From Emcibacter sp. (GTDB lineage: Bacteria > Pseudomonadota > Alphaproteobacteria > Sphingomonadales > Emcibacteraceae), in the NCBI RefSeq assembly GCF_963675455.1, contig NZ_OY776217.1, forward strand, positions 868,001-932,000: DNA of 64,000 nucleotides, given 5' to 3'. This document shows positions 43,894-52,504 of this stretch, one piece after another. The notes beneath the pieces are model-generated. The model saw only the letters and a list, made by a program, of their open reading frames with translations. It made no database searches and was not told the origin of the DNA. Position 1 is the first letter of the stretch. Every line of letters begins with the position of its first letter. The position numbers and the translations under genes were made by a program.

Positions 43894-45240
43894 TCATTTA
43901 CCAATGCAGAATTCTGAGAAGACAACATCCAGAATATCTTCCACGTCCACGGCACCGGTAATCCGGCCCAGGGCCCGGGCCGCCAGACGAAGATCCTCGG
44001 CCAAAAGTTCCAGTTCACCAGAAGGATTGTTCAGAAACCTATCGAGATGATCCAGCGAGTCCCTGAGGGCCTTGCGGTGACGCGTCCGGGTCAGGCTTGG
44101 CGCTTCGGCCAGATCCATTCTTTTCTCGACTTCCCGTTTCAGTCCCTGCATGAAAGCTTCCAGCCCTTCCCCGCTGTTGAGGGAAACCGGATAAAGATTT
44201 TCACTTTTGTCCCTGATCAGACTTTCCAGTCTTTGCCGATCCTGAACCAGGTCTGTTTTATTCAGTAAAATAATGCTGTCCCGGTTGATCAGGTCGGCTA
44301 TCGTTTCCCCGGCCTCCGGCCAGTAGCGTGCGTCGGCCATGACTATACGGATATCTGACTGTTCCGCCCGTTCCCGCGCCCGGCGTATGCCTTCCGCCTC
44401 GATTTTGTCGCCACTTTCCCTGAGCCCGGCGGTATCGACGATGGTCACCGGAAAGCCGAGAATATCGAGGTGAACCTCAAGCACATCCCGTGTGGTACCT
44501 TCAATATCGGAAACAATGGCCACATCCCGGCGCGACAGATAATTCATCAGCGAGGATTTGCCGATATTGGGTTCTCCCAAAATCACCACCTGAAGGCCGT
44601 CACGGATTCTTTCGCCCTTGTGTCCATCGTCCAGATGTTCGCTGATTTTCACGTGAAGTGCGGAAATGATCGGTCTTACCCTGCCTGTCACATCCTCGGG
44701 GATTTCCTCGTCGGCAAAATCAATATCTGCCTCCAGATAGGCCATGGCGGAAATGATTTCCCGTCGCCAGCCGTCATAAAGTTTGCCAAGCTGGCCGTCC
44801 ATCTGCCGCAGAGCCTGGCGGCGCTGTGCTTCGGTTTCCGCATTAAGAAGATCAGCCAGTCCTTCCGTCGCGGTAAGATCCATCTTGCCGTTATCAAAAG
44901 CCCGCCGGGTGAATTCACCGGGTTCGGCCGGACGTACCCCGTCAAACCGGGAAAGCGCCTCCAGAAATCCAGCTACGACGGCGCGGCCGCCGTGAATATG
45001 AAATTCGACCACATCCTCGCCGGTGAAACTATGCGGCGCATTGAAATAAAGGAAAAGGCCATGATCCAGACGCACCCCGCTTTCCGGATCCCGGAACCAG
45101 GTCAGTTTTGCTTCACGTGGAACAGGCAGTCGGGATTTACCGGCAAGCTTGAGAAGAACCTCGCCAGCCCTTGTCCCGGAAAGGCGGATAACCGCCACAC
45201 CGGCACGTCCCTTGCCGCTGGATAGTGCATAAATCGTCAT
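43894..45240 (-). CDS. mnmE: tRNA modification GTPase MnmE (TrmE)
   Basis: MnmE is the GTPase partner of MnmG. The 448-residue protein has an N-terminal folate-binding domain, the HIHGGRAVVAGFL and PGEFTRRAFDNGKMDL motifs, and an inserted G domain with GEPNIGKSSLMN at about 222-233 and VDTAGLRES. It ends with the diagnostic CIGK, whose cysteine is functionally important. A parS-like sequence is embedded at 45109-45124. Confidence 0.97.
   Translation of the reverse strand: MTIYALSSGKGRAGVAVIRLSGTRAGEVLLKLAGKSRLPVPREAKLTWFRDPESGVRLDHGLFLYFNAPHSFTGEDVVEFHIHGGRAVVAGFLEALSRFDGVRPAEPGEFTRRAFDNGKMDLTATEGLADLLNAETEAQRRQALRQMDGQLGKLYDGWRREIISAMAYLEADIDFADEEIPEDVTGRVRPIISALHVKISEHLDDGHKGERIRDGLQVVILGEPNIGKSSLMNYLSRRDVAIVSDIEGTTRDVLEVHLDILGFPVTIVDTAGLRESGDKIEAEGIRRARERAEQSDIRIVMADARYWPEAGETIADLINRDSIILLNKTDLVQDRQRLESLIRDKSENLYPVSLNSGEGLEAFMQGLKREVEKRMDLAEAPSLTRTRHRKALRDSLDHLDRFLNNPSGELELLAEDLRLAARALGRITGAVDVEDILDVVFSEFCIGK
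45109..45124. promoter_or_regulatory. parS-like site inside mnmE
   Basis: TGCTTCACGTGGAACA matches the parS consensus at 14 of 16 bases, with the two changes placed symmetrically. It is read within mnmE. It may be a weaker ParB site. Another 13-of-16 match lies at 41241-41256 near the rsmG end and is less certain. Confidence 0.5.
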
Positions 45241-45252
45241 GTGCTGTCTGGT

Positions 45253-45504
45253 TTATTTACCCGAGCTTTTGCCGCCGGCGTTCCAGAAAATATTTTGGAA
45301 GGTTTCAAGCCCCTGGCCGGCCATATTCAGGCTTGGCGTAACCCACATATTAAACATTTTTTCCATGTCTTCCGAAGACAGGCCGCTGGTCATTTTTTCC
45401 TGAAGCTCAGCCATGAAAGCCTGCTGAATCGGTTCCAGATCAGGTAACCCAAGAAACTGCCGGGCTTCTTTCGGAGTGCAGTCTATATCTATGGATATTT
45501 TCAT
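45253..45504 (-). CDS. DUF6489-like small protein
   Basis: This 83-residue acidic soluble protein starts MKISIDIDCTPKEARQFLGL and has LEPIQQAFMAELQEKM in the middle. It ends in a Gly/Ser/Lys-rich tail. It resembles the small alphaproteobacterial DUF6489 group, for which no function is known. I start at 45504 because the fold-like sequence begins there. It is upstream of mnmE, 12 bases from its start, so the two are co-transcribed. Confidence 0.75.
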   Translation of the reverse strand: MKISIDIDCTPKEARQFLGLPDLEPIQQAFMAELQEKMTSGLSSEDMEKMFNMWVTPSLNMAGQGLETFQNIFWNAGGKSSGK

Positions 45505-45614
45505 GTTTTCTCTCTGACAAGCTGAAAAATTATATCCGGATAGCATTTGAACCAGCCGGAAGTGGCTTCTTAAATCATATAAACAGACAATTCCCGGAAA
45601 GCCAACAGATTTTA

Positions 45615-45635
45615 TATATATCTAAAAGATATATA
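45615..45635. repeat. AT-rich inverted repeat between nhaC and DUF6489 gene
   Basis: TATATATCT and AGATATATA are perfect nine-base arms around the loop AAA. It lies 20 bases after the nhaC stop and 111 bases upstream of the DUF6489 start. It could be an operator or an AT-only hairpin, but it is too weak to be called a terminator. Confidence 0.45.
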
Positions 45636-45655
45636 ATAGTTTCTCTCGCAAATTC

Positions 45656-47125
45656 CTAGATTTTCTCTGCAGCGATTTCATCCTCTTCCATTGGGGAAAT
45701 CTTGAAATTGGTATAACCATATATCACTGAAATTATGGGGCTCAGGATATTGAAGAAGCAATAAGGCGCATAAGCAAATGTCATCACTCCCAAAGTTGCT
45801 GACATAAAGGCCCCACATGTATTCCACGGCACCAGAACCGAGGTCACGGTTGCCGTATCCTCCAATACCCGGCTCAGGTTTTTAACCGCCAGCTTGCGCC
45901 GTTCAAATTCAACCTTGTACATACGGCCCGGAAGGACAATGGCGATATACTGATCCATGGCGACAATATTTATGCCAATACAGGTCAGGGCGGTAACCAG
46001 AATAAGAGATCCGGTGCTCTTGGCCAGACTGAGAACCCCGACAACCAGTTTCCGCAGCATGCCCAGTTTTTCCAGGATTGACCCGTAAGTTATGGCGCAC
46101 ATGATCAGCCAGATTGTATTCAGCATGTTGGCCATACCGCCCCGGGTCAGAAGATCATCCAGTTCACCATTGCCGGTCTGGGAATTATATCCGTCAAACA
46201 GGGCGGTCCAGACGCCTTTAAACAGAGAGACGCCGTCCCACATGTCGTTCACACCAACAAAACGCAAAATAGTCTGTTGCTGAAAAATCAGTGCCATCAC
46301 TCCACCCAGAATCGCTCCGAACAGAAGAATGGGAAACGCCGGATATTTTTTATAGGCGAGAAAAAAGACAACCAGCATCGGCAGAAACAAGTGCAGACCG
46401 ATAGAAAAATTCTGATCAAGGATCAGCAACCTGCCCTCGACAGAGATACTGTCCTGCAGGGGTTCTTGATCAAGGCCAATGGCAAGAAACAGGATCAACG
46501 CGATACTGATCGACGGAACGGTTGTCCACATCATATGCCGTATATGGGTAAAAAGATCGGTACCGGTCACCGCCGGCGCCAAATTTGTTGTATCCGACAG
46601 CGGCGACATCTTGTCGCCGAAGTAGGCTCCACTGATAATGGCGCCGGCGGTTATTTCCATGGACAAGCCAAGGCCGGAAGAAATCCCGATCAGGCCGATA
46701 CCGATGGTACTGGCGGTTGTCCAGCTGCTACCGATACTGATCGAGGTAATGGCGCATAAAATACAGGCGGTAAAATAAAATACAGACGGGTGTATGACCT
46801 GAAGTCCGTAATAAATCATGGCAGGAACGGTGCCGGATAAAATCCAGGTCCCGATCAGGGCTCCGACCATCAACAGGATCAACATGGCCCCGACCGTATT
46901 GCCAATCCCCTTGGCGATGGCCTGTTCCATGGTGCGCCACTTGACGCCGTTTTTCCAGCCCACCAGAAGGGCTATGCCGCCGGCCAGAATAAGCGCAATC
47001 TGGTTCGGCCCGTAGGAGGAATTGTCCTTGTAGAGCAGTACCGATGTAGTCAGCAAAGCTATCAGAAAAGCAACCGGTATCAGTGAATCCAGCAGGCTTG
47101 GTTCGCGGGCGGTATCTTCCGTCAC
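45656..47125 (-). CDS. nhaC: Na+/H+ antiporter NhaC
   Basis: This is a 489-residue polytopic antiporter with about eleven hydrophobic segments. The family motifs are SISIGSSWTTASTIGIGLIGIS, GAIISGAYFGDKMSPLSDTTNLAPAV, and in the second half VLVPWNTCGAFMSATLGV. It exports Na+ in exchange for H+ and so supports pH and sodium balance. It is probably transcribed alone, from the 133-base gap that also contains the rho terminator. Confidence 0.95.
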   Translation of the reverse strand: MTEDTAREPSLLDSLIPVAFLIALLTTSVLLYKDNSSYGPNQIALILAGGIALLVGWKNGVKWRTMEQAIAKGIGNTVGAMLILLMVGALIGTWILSGTVPAMIYYGLQVIHPSVFYFTACILCAITSISIGSSWTTASTIGIGLIGISSGLGLSMEITAGAIISGAYFGDKMSPLSDTTNLAPAVTGTDLFTHIRHMMWTTVPSISIALILFLAIGLDQEPLQDSISVEGRLLILDQNFSIGLHLFLPMLVVFFLAYKKYPAFPILLFGAILGGVMALIFQQQTILRFVGVNDMWDGVSLFKGVWTALFDGYNSQTGNGELDDLLTRGGMANMLNTIWLIMCAITYGSILEKLGMLRKLVVGVLSLAKSTGSLILVTALTCIGINIVAMDQYIAIVLPGRMYKVEFERRKLAVKNLSRVLEDTATVTSVLVPWNTCGAFMSATLGVMTFAYAPYCFFNILSPIISVIYGYTNFKISPMEEDEIAAEKI

Positions 47126-47214
47126 ATTTCATCCCCTTTTGTTTTCAAAACTATAGGTAAGCCGGTCTGAAAAGTATACGGATATTTCCTGTGCCTGAAT
47201 GCAAAGCATAAAAA

Positions 47215-47241
47215 AAAGCCCCCTGATTCTCAGGGGGCTTT
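47215..47241 (-). terminator. Rho-independent terminator of rho
   Basis: AGCCCCCTGA pairs with TCAGGGGGCT around a TTC loop. A run of A before it gives the U-tract on the minus strand. It is 18 bases beyond the rho stop. Confidence 0.9.
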
Positions 47242-47258
47242 CAATAAAACAAAACTGT

Positions 47259-48515
47259 CTAGTTATTCATGCTTTCAAAGAATTCCTCGTTATTCTTGGT
47301 CTCTTTCAGTTTACCAAGCAGGAATTCTATGGCATCGACAGATCCCATCGGCATAAGAATACGACGCAGAACCCACATTTTGGAAAGGGTGCCTTTGTCC
47401 AGAAGAAGCTCTTCCTTCCGGGTGCCGGATTTGGTGATGTCGATAGCCGGGAAGATGCGCTTGTCGCTGACCTTCCGATCCAGAACGACCTCGCTGTTGC
47501 CGGTTCCTTTGAATTCCTCAAAGATCACTTCGTCCATGCGGCTGCCGGTTTCAATCAGCGAGGTGGCGATAATGCTGAGCGATCCGCCTTCCTCGATGTT
47601 ACGGGCGGCACCGAAGAAGCGCTTTGGACGCTGCAGGGCATTCGCATCCACACCACCGGTCAGAACCTTGCCGGAGCTCGGGACAACGGTGTTATAGGCA
47701 CGGGCCAGACGGGTGATACTGTCGAGCAGGATCACCACATCCTTTTTATGCTCAACCAGGCGCTTGGCTTTCTCGATTACCATTTCAGCCACCTGTACGT
47801 GACGGCTGGCCGGTTCGTCGAAGGTAGAACTGATCACTTCGCCTTTCACAGACCGCGACATATCGGTGACCTCTTCCGGGCGTTCGTCAATCAGCAGGAC
47901 GATCAGGTAAACTTCCGGATGATTGGCGGTAATCGCATGGGCGATATTCTGCAGCAGAACCGTTTTACCGGTCCGCGGCGGCGCCACAATCAGGCAACGC
48001 TGGCCTTTACCGATCGGCGCAACCAGGTCAATCACCCGTGAAGATTTATCGGTAACTGTTGGATCTTCCATATCCAGCTTGAATTTCTCATCAGGATAGA
48101 GAGGCGTCAGGCTGTCAAAGTTGATCTTGTGCCGGCTTTTTTCCGGCTCTTCAAAATTGATCTTGTCAACTTTCAGAAGAGCAAAATAACGCTCGCCTTC
48201 CTTGGGAGCCCGGATCTGGCCTTCGACACTGTCACCGGTCCTCAGCGCGAAACGCCGGATCTGGCTCGGGGACACATAGATATCATCCGGTCCAGGCAGA
48301 TAGTTTGCTTCAGGCGAGCGCAAAAAACCGAAACCGTCCTGCAGTACTTCGATAACGCCGCCGCCACTGATGGTTTCGCCTTTCTCGGCAAGGGCCTTCA
48401 GGATTGCAAACATCATATCCTGTTTGCGCATGCTGCTGGCGTTTTCGATTTCCAGTTCTTCAGCCATCGTCAGGAGGTCGGCTGGTGCTTTTTTCTTAAG
48501 ATCAAGGAGATTCAT
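47259..48515 (-). CDS. rho: Transcription termination factor Rho
   Basis: Rho is the hexameric RNA helicase that ends transcription of untranslated RNA. The 418-residue protein has an N-terminal Rho-N helix bundle, the cold-shock-like RNA-binding domain (GFGFLRSPEANYLPGPDDIYVS), Walker A APPRTGKT at about 177-184, and the Q/R-loop region SSGKVLTGGVDANAL. At 418 residues it is the short form without an insert. An AT-rich hairpin lies about 130-170 bases upstream. Confidence 0.98.
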   Translation of the reverse strand: MNLLDLKKKAPADLLTMAEELEIENASSMRKQDMMFAILKALAEKGETISGGGVIEVLQDGFGFLRSPEANYLPGPDDIYVSPSQIRRFALRTGDSVEGQIRAPKEGERYFALLKVDKINFEEPEKSRHKINFDSLTPLYPDEKFKLDMEDPTVTDKSSRVIDLVAPIGKGQRCLIVAPPRTGKTVLLQNIAHAITANHPEVYLIVLLIDERPEEVTDMSRSVKGEVISSTFDEPASRHVQVAEMVIEKAKRLVEHKKDVVILLDSITRLARAYNTVVPSSGKVLTGGVDANALQRPKRFFGAARNIEEGGSLSIIATSLIETGSRMDEVIFEEFKGTGNSEVVLDRKVSDKRIFPAIDITKSGTRKEELLLDKGTLSKMWVLRRILMPMGSVDAIEFLLGKLKETKNNEEFFESMNN

Positions 48516-48647
48516 GGTTATGTCCGGGAAAGTTGGAATATTCAGAACGAATATATGATTTGATTACATGTAAACAGTTACAGCGCATCCAGGATGGGCG
48601 CAGGAAATAATATGGAGAGATAAAATTTAGACAGATTTCCGATTATT

Positions 48648-48685
48648 CTTTTTTTTTAGGTGAAACAGAATACCCTAAAAAAAAG
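48648..48685. repeat. AT-rich hairpin upstream of rho
   Basis: CTTTTTTTTAGG and CCTAAAAAAAAG form 12-base arms around a 13-base loop. The element is in the 230-base gap between hemJ and rho. It may be part of the rho leader or a weak end for the hem transcript. Confidence 0.45.
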
Positions 48686-48745
48686 CACAAGTGAAGGCGT
48701 TTTCTACCCTGTCAGGATCATCTTGTCAAGAAAACAGCATTTTTG

Positions 48746-49189
48746 TTAAAAGGGACGGAAAATTACAAGAAAAACAATCAAAATCATAAGAACCGTCGGC
48801 ACCTCGTTCATCTTGCGGTAAAAACCTTCAGTGTGGCTATTTTCATCCCGCTCAAACTGCCGGCGCCAGCGACTGAGAAAGCCGTGAAACCCGCTCATCA
48901 GAAGCACCAGGGCGAATTTCGCATGGAACCAGCCTTCGCTCCAGTGATCCATGCCAAAGGCCAGCCCCAGACCAAAAAGCCAGGAAGCAATCATTGCCGG
49001 ATTGATAATGTACCTGAGAAGTTTCCGCTCCATCACCTTGAACAGTTCGGAAGTTTCTGATCCCGCTTGTACCTGACAGTGATAGACAAAAATCCGCGGC
49101 AGATAAAACATACCCGCCATCCAGGAAATCACCGAAATAATGTGCAAAACCAAAAACCAGCGATAACTGCTACTTAGTAATTCAATCAT
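48746..49189 (-). CDS. hemJ: Protoporphyrinogen oxidase HemJ
   Basis: HemJ is the membrane protoporphyrinogen IX oxidase found in many alphaproteobacteria, acting just before ferrochelatase. The 147-residue protein has four hydrophobic segments. LHIISVISWMAGMFYLPRIFVYHC with a conserved histidine, RYIINPAMIASWLFG and WFHAKFALVLLMSGFHG are family motifs. I start at 49189, since the upstream frame is antisense to or overlaps hemH. It lies directly after hemH, and hemE-hemH-hemJ is a heme operon. Confidence 0.93.
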   Translation of the reverse strand: MIELLSSSYRWFLVLHIISVISWMAGMFYLPRIFVYHCQVQAGSETSELFKVMERKLLRYIINPAMIASWLFGLGLAFGMDHWSEGWFHAKFALVLLMSGFHGFLSRWRRQFERDENSHTEGFYRKMNEVPTVLMILIVFLVIFRPF

Positions 49190-49193
49190 TGTT

Positions 49194-50186
49194 CTAATTC
49201 GTTTCCTTCGTTCCCAGCACCTGACAGGCAAGACTGTCGATAAAATCCGGCTGACACTGCAATGCCGGCACCCTGACATAGTCCATAACCCCGGCCTTTT
49301 CGGCAAACTCGCGATATTCGATATCAAGTTCCACCAGAGTCTCCGAATGTTCGGAGACAAAGGCCACCGGCACAATGATCAGGTTTTTCCTGTCTTCACC
49401 GGCCCGATCGATTTCATTTTCGGTACTCGGGCCAATCCATTCAAGCGGGCCAACCCGGCTCTGATAGCAGGTGATATATTCAAGTCCGGTCTCGCCGAGT
49501 TTTTCGATGATGGCGGCACAGGTCTGTTCGACCTGCTTCTGATAGGGGTCGCCAGCTTCAATAACTTTTTTAGGCAGGCCGTGGGCGGAAAAAAGCAGTC
49601 GGTAATTTTCAGGATTCTGGATCCCGTTGAGTTTGTCCCGGATCAACGCCACATGAGCGGCAATGAATTTTTTATCAACCGGATAGTCCCGGATAATCTG
49701 CGTCGGAACTGAAAGACCGGCTTTTTGCGCCTTTTTATTCCAGTCAATCAGGGAGGAGCCGGTCGTGGTCACCGAATATTGTGGATAAAGCGGCAATAAA
49801 ACAATCCGGTCCGGCCCGAAGGCTTTGACTTTCTCCACAGTCTCGTCGGAAAAAGGATGCCAGTAGCGCATGGAAATAAAACAGGCATAGTCACTTTCAC
49901 CCGACTGATTGAGTTTATCCTGGAGAGCCCGGGCCTGGTCCTGGGTCTGTTCCAGTAATGGCGATTTATTACCGATTTCCCGGTAGATATTACGGGCAAA
50001 CGGGGCCCGGCGGGCGGAAATCAGTTTTGCCAGGAACCAGCGCAACGGATTGGGGACCGTGATAATAGCCGGATCATTAAACAGGTTAAACAGGAAGGGT
50101 TTGACAGCCTCAAGACTGTCCGGCCCGCCCAGGTTAAAAAGCACGACAGCAACTTTTTCTTTTTGTGACATTTCAGTTTCTGACAT
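49194..50186 (-). CDS. hemH: Ferrochelatase
   Basis: HemH inserts Fe2+ into protoporphyrin IX, the last step of heme synthesis. The 330-residue protein begins with VAVVLFNLGGPDSLEAV, has LLPLYPQYSVTTTGSS and the catalytic histidine in FSAHGLPKKVIEAGDPY, and PVAFVSEHSETLVELDIEY near the end. The start overlaps the hemE stop by 14 bases. The ATG at 50171 is an alternative but has no better ribosome site. Confidence 0.97.
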   Translation of the reverse strand: MSETEMSQKEKVAVVLFNLGGPDSLEAVKPFLFNLFNDPAIITVPNPLRWFLAKLISARRAPFARNIYREIGNKSPLLEQTQDQARALQDKLNQSGESDYACFISMRYWHPFSDETVEKVKAFGPDRIVLLPLYPQYSVTTTGSSLIDWNKKAQKAGLSVPTQIIRDYPVDKKFIAAHVALIRDKLNGIQNPENYRLLFSAHGLPKKVIEAGDPYQKQVEQTCAAIIEKLGETGLEYITCYQSRVGPLEWIGPSTENEIDRAGEDRKNLIIVPVAFVSEHSETLVELDIEYREFAEKAGVMDYVRVPALQCQPDFIDSLACQVLGTKETN

Positions 50187-51213
50187 AGTTCCTGACTAAA
50201 TCTGACACCACGGCCACATGTTCCGGCGGTGTCTGCGGTACAATTCCATGACCAAGGTTAAAGATAAAGGGTTTAGCGGAAAGAGTATCGAGAATATTTA
50301 AAACCGCCTTCTCTAGAGCCTTGCCGCCACTGACCAGAAGCAGCGGATCCAGATTGCCCTGGATAGGACAGAGAGACTGGATGTTGTCCCGGGCCCAGTC
50401 CGCAGGCATGGAGGTATCAATACTGACGGCCGTCACCCCGGTTTGCCGGATATATTCCGGATAACGCGGCCCTGCCCCGCGGGGAAAACCGATGATCGGT
50501 ATGTCCGGGAACCGGCTGCGGATATTCTCAATAATCTTTTTTGTCGGGGCCATACACCATTTACGAAATTCTTCCATGGGCAGATTACCGGCCCAGGTAT
50601 CAAATACCTGCAGGACCTCGGCCCCTTCTTCCACCTGTCTGATCAGATAGCGGGACGTGGCCTCCACCAGAAGGTCCATCAGGGCCTGGAAAGCCACTTC
50701 ATCTCCGTAGGCCCACAAACGGGCTGCTGCCTGGTCAGGGGAGCCCTTGCCACCCACCATGTAGCTGGCGACCGTCCACGGGGCCCCGGCAAATCCGATA
50801 AGCGCTGTATGGCCCGGAATTTCCCGTGAAAGCCTGGATACGGTTTCATAAACCGGCGCCAGTTTTTCATGCAGATTATCGAGAGAGAGTTTTTCAAGTT
50901 TTTCGACGGTGTCGACCGGTTCCAGAACCGGACCTTTTCCCTGCCTGAATTCGAGATGCTGACCCAGGGCATGAGGGATAACCAGAATATCTGAAAACAG
51001 AATGGCGGCATCCATGTCATAACGCCTGAGAGGCTGCAATGTGACTTCTACCGCAAAGTCCGGATTGTAACAAAGGTCCAGGAAAGATCCCGCTTCCTTC
51101 CTGATAGCCATATATTCGGGAAGGTAACGGCCGGCCTGGCGCATGAACCAGAAGGGAGGCCTGTCCGTTGGCAAGCCTTTGAGTGTTTGAATGAATCTCT
51201 TGTTTTCCGTCAT
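50173..51213 (-). CDS. hemE: Uroporphyrinogen decarboxylase
   Basis: HemE removes four carboxyl groups from uroporphyrinogen III. The 346-residue protein has the signature PPFWFMRQAGRYLPEY with the active-site arginine, ILFSDILVIPHALG with the catalytic aspartate, and GFAGAPWTVASYMV. I start at 51213 (MTENKRFIQ), because the GTG eight codons upstream lacks a ribosome site and extends beyond the usual start. It borders the origin region, the standard position in alphaproteobacteria. Confidence 0.97.
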   Translation of the reverse strand: MTENKRFIQTLKGLPTDRPPFWFMRQAGRYLPEYMAIRKEAGSFLDLCYNPDFAVEVTLQPLRRYDMDAAILFSDILVIPHALGQHLEFRQGKGPVLEPVDTVEKLEKLSLDNLHEKLAPVYETVSRLSREIPGHTALIGFAGAPWTVASYMVGGKGSPDQAAARLWAYGDEVAFQALMDLLVEATSRYLIRQVEEGAEVLQVFDTWAGNLPMEEFRKWCMAPTKKIIENIRSRFPDIPIIGFPRGAGPRYPEYIRQTGVTAVSIDTSMPADWARDNIQSLCPIQGNLDPLLLVSGGKALEKAVLNILDTLSAKPFIFNLGHGIVPQTPPEHVAVVSDLVRNYVRN

Positions 51214-51424
51214 AAATCTCGGCCTGAAGTTATACACTGAAAGAAATACTATATATATTTATATAAATAAAAGGATGTTGTTGTAGTGGATGCCTGTGGA
51301 TAACAGGGATTAATTTTTATCCACAGTTTTACTGACATACCAGCCTGAAAAATAAAAAAACAGGAATTTCGCATCCTATCTGAATAACTTTGTGAAACCT
51401 AGTGAATCCGGCGGGAAAGAAAAA

Positions 51425-51442
51425 TGTGGATTATGTGGATAA
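51425..51442. repeat. Tandem DnaA boxes, left arm of origin inverted repeat
   Basis: TGTGGATTATGTGGATAA is a back-to-back pair of DnaA 9-mers on the minus strand, one exact and one with a single change. Its exact reverse complement is at 51579-51596, and the match continues into the flanking A/T run for about 23 bases in all. Confidence 0.85.
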
Positions 51443-51578
51443 ATCAGCTTTGACCGGGAAAGAAAAATTTATTGGTGATTCCCACAGAGTTTCCTTTTAT
51501 CTTATCCGCAGGGGGAGTTTTCGGGTATGGAAAATGAGTAATGTGTACAGAAATCGCTCTTTACAGAATAAGCCGGGG

Positions 51579-51596
51579 TTATCCACATAATCCACA
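51579..51596. repeat. Tandem DnaA boxes, right arm of origin inverted repeat
   Basis: TTATCCACATAATCCACA is the mirror of the pair at 51425-51442. The two arms are 136 bases apart and frame the core of the origin. Confidence 0.85.
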
Positions 51597-51667
51597 TTTT
51601 TGTCCTGGAAACCGACTTCTGTCTGAAAATCAAGTCTGGCTAAAAAAATCAAGTTCGGAAAATCATT

Positions 51668-52504
51668 ATGAAGAAAGTAACCTTCCATCTGGTCTCTGAT
51701 GCCACCGGCGATACCCTGGAACAGGTCGCCAAGGCTGCCCTGGCCCAGTTTCCCGATATTGAGCCGGTCAAGCATCACTGGCCGATGATCCGGACCACCC
51801 GTCATATGGAGCGCATCGTACCGGAGTTTAAGGAAAATCCCGGTCTGATCATGTTTACCCTGGTTAATCCGGAAATCGAGGAAGTCCTGGTGACGGCCTG
51901 CAAGGAAAATAACTGGCCCTATATTTCCGTGATGCAGGGGATTATCCGTGAACTTGGACTCCATCTTGGTGCGACAAGTATTGCCCGGCCGGGTCTACAG
52001 CATGAAATGAACGAGGCCTATTACGATCGCATCGATGCCATTCATTATACCCTTGCCCATGATGACGGCCAGCTGACCGAGGGCCTGAAGGAAGCCGATA
52101 TTATTCTGGTCGGCGTATCACGTACGTCCAAGACACCAACCTGCATATACCTGGCCAACCGCGGGATCAAGGCGGCCAATGTGCCCATCGTTCCCGGATG
52201 CCCAATCCCCCGCGAGCTGGAAGACAATAAAAACAAGTTTGTCGTTGGACTGGTCAACAGCGCAGACCGGCTGATCCAGATCCGCCGTAATCGACTTCTG
52301 TCCCTGAAACAGAATGAGGAAACGACCTATATTGACGAAGATGCGGTACGCGAGGAAGTCAAGATGGCGCGCCGGCTGTTTACCAAAAACGGCTGGCCGG
52401 TGATTGATGTGACCCGCCGGTCGATCGAGGAAACGGCTGTGGCAATCATTAATCTAAAGCAGAAATATGATGCCGATAAAAAAGACCAGAGCATCATAAA
52501 ATGA
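51668..52504 (+). CDS. ppsR: Pyruvate, phosphate dikinase/PEP synthase regulatory kinase-phosphorylase (DUF299)
   Basis: Members of this family switch pyruvate phosphate dikinase or PEP synthase on and off by ADP-dependent phosphorylation and Pi-dependent dephosphorylation. The 278-residue protein starts MKKVTFHLVSDATGDTLEQVAKA and has the P-loop GVSRTSKT at about 149-156 followed by PTCIYLANRG. DVTRRSIEETAVAII closes the protein. Its target dikinase is not in the window. It is the first gene to the right of the origin and overlaps maf by four bases. Confidence 0.95.
   Translation: MKKVTFHLVSDATGDTLEQVAKAALAQFPDIEPVKHHWPMIRTTRHMERIVPEFKENPGLIMFTLVNPEIEEVLVTACKENNWPYISVMQGIIRELGLHLGATSIARPGLQHEMNEAYYDRIDAIHYTLAHDDGQLTEGLKEADIILVGVSRTSKTPTCIYLANRGIKAANVPIVPGCPIPRELEDNKNKFVVGLVNSADRLIQIRRNRLLSLKQNEETTYIDEDAVREEVKMARRLFTKNGWPVIDVTRRSIEETAVAIINLKQKYDADKKDQSIIK

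Larger units (their letters stand above)
51214..51667. other. oriC: Chromosomal replication origin (oriC) candidate
   Basis: This 454-base gap between hemE and ppsR contains no gene. Exact DnaA 9-mers (TTATCCACA or complement) lie at 51295-51303, 51317-51325, 51434-51442 and 51579-51587, and one-mismatch copies at 51425-51433, 51502-51510 and 51588-51596. An AT-rich stretch at 51250-51272 is a possible unwinding element. Two GANTC sites (51404-51408, 51477-51481) could be CcrM methylation targets. Gene direction reverses across it, and hemE is the usual alphaproteobacterial origin neighbour. Confidence 0.9.

Noticed and set aside
44645..44660. Further CACGTG-centred sequence in mnmE
   Set aside because: It differs from the parS consensus at five of 16 positions, so it is probably chance.
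51214..51667. CtrA-type sites (TTAA-N7-TTAA) in the origin, as in Caulobacter
   Set aside because: I did not find a convincing copy, so CtrA control is not claimed.
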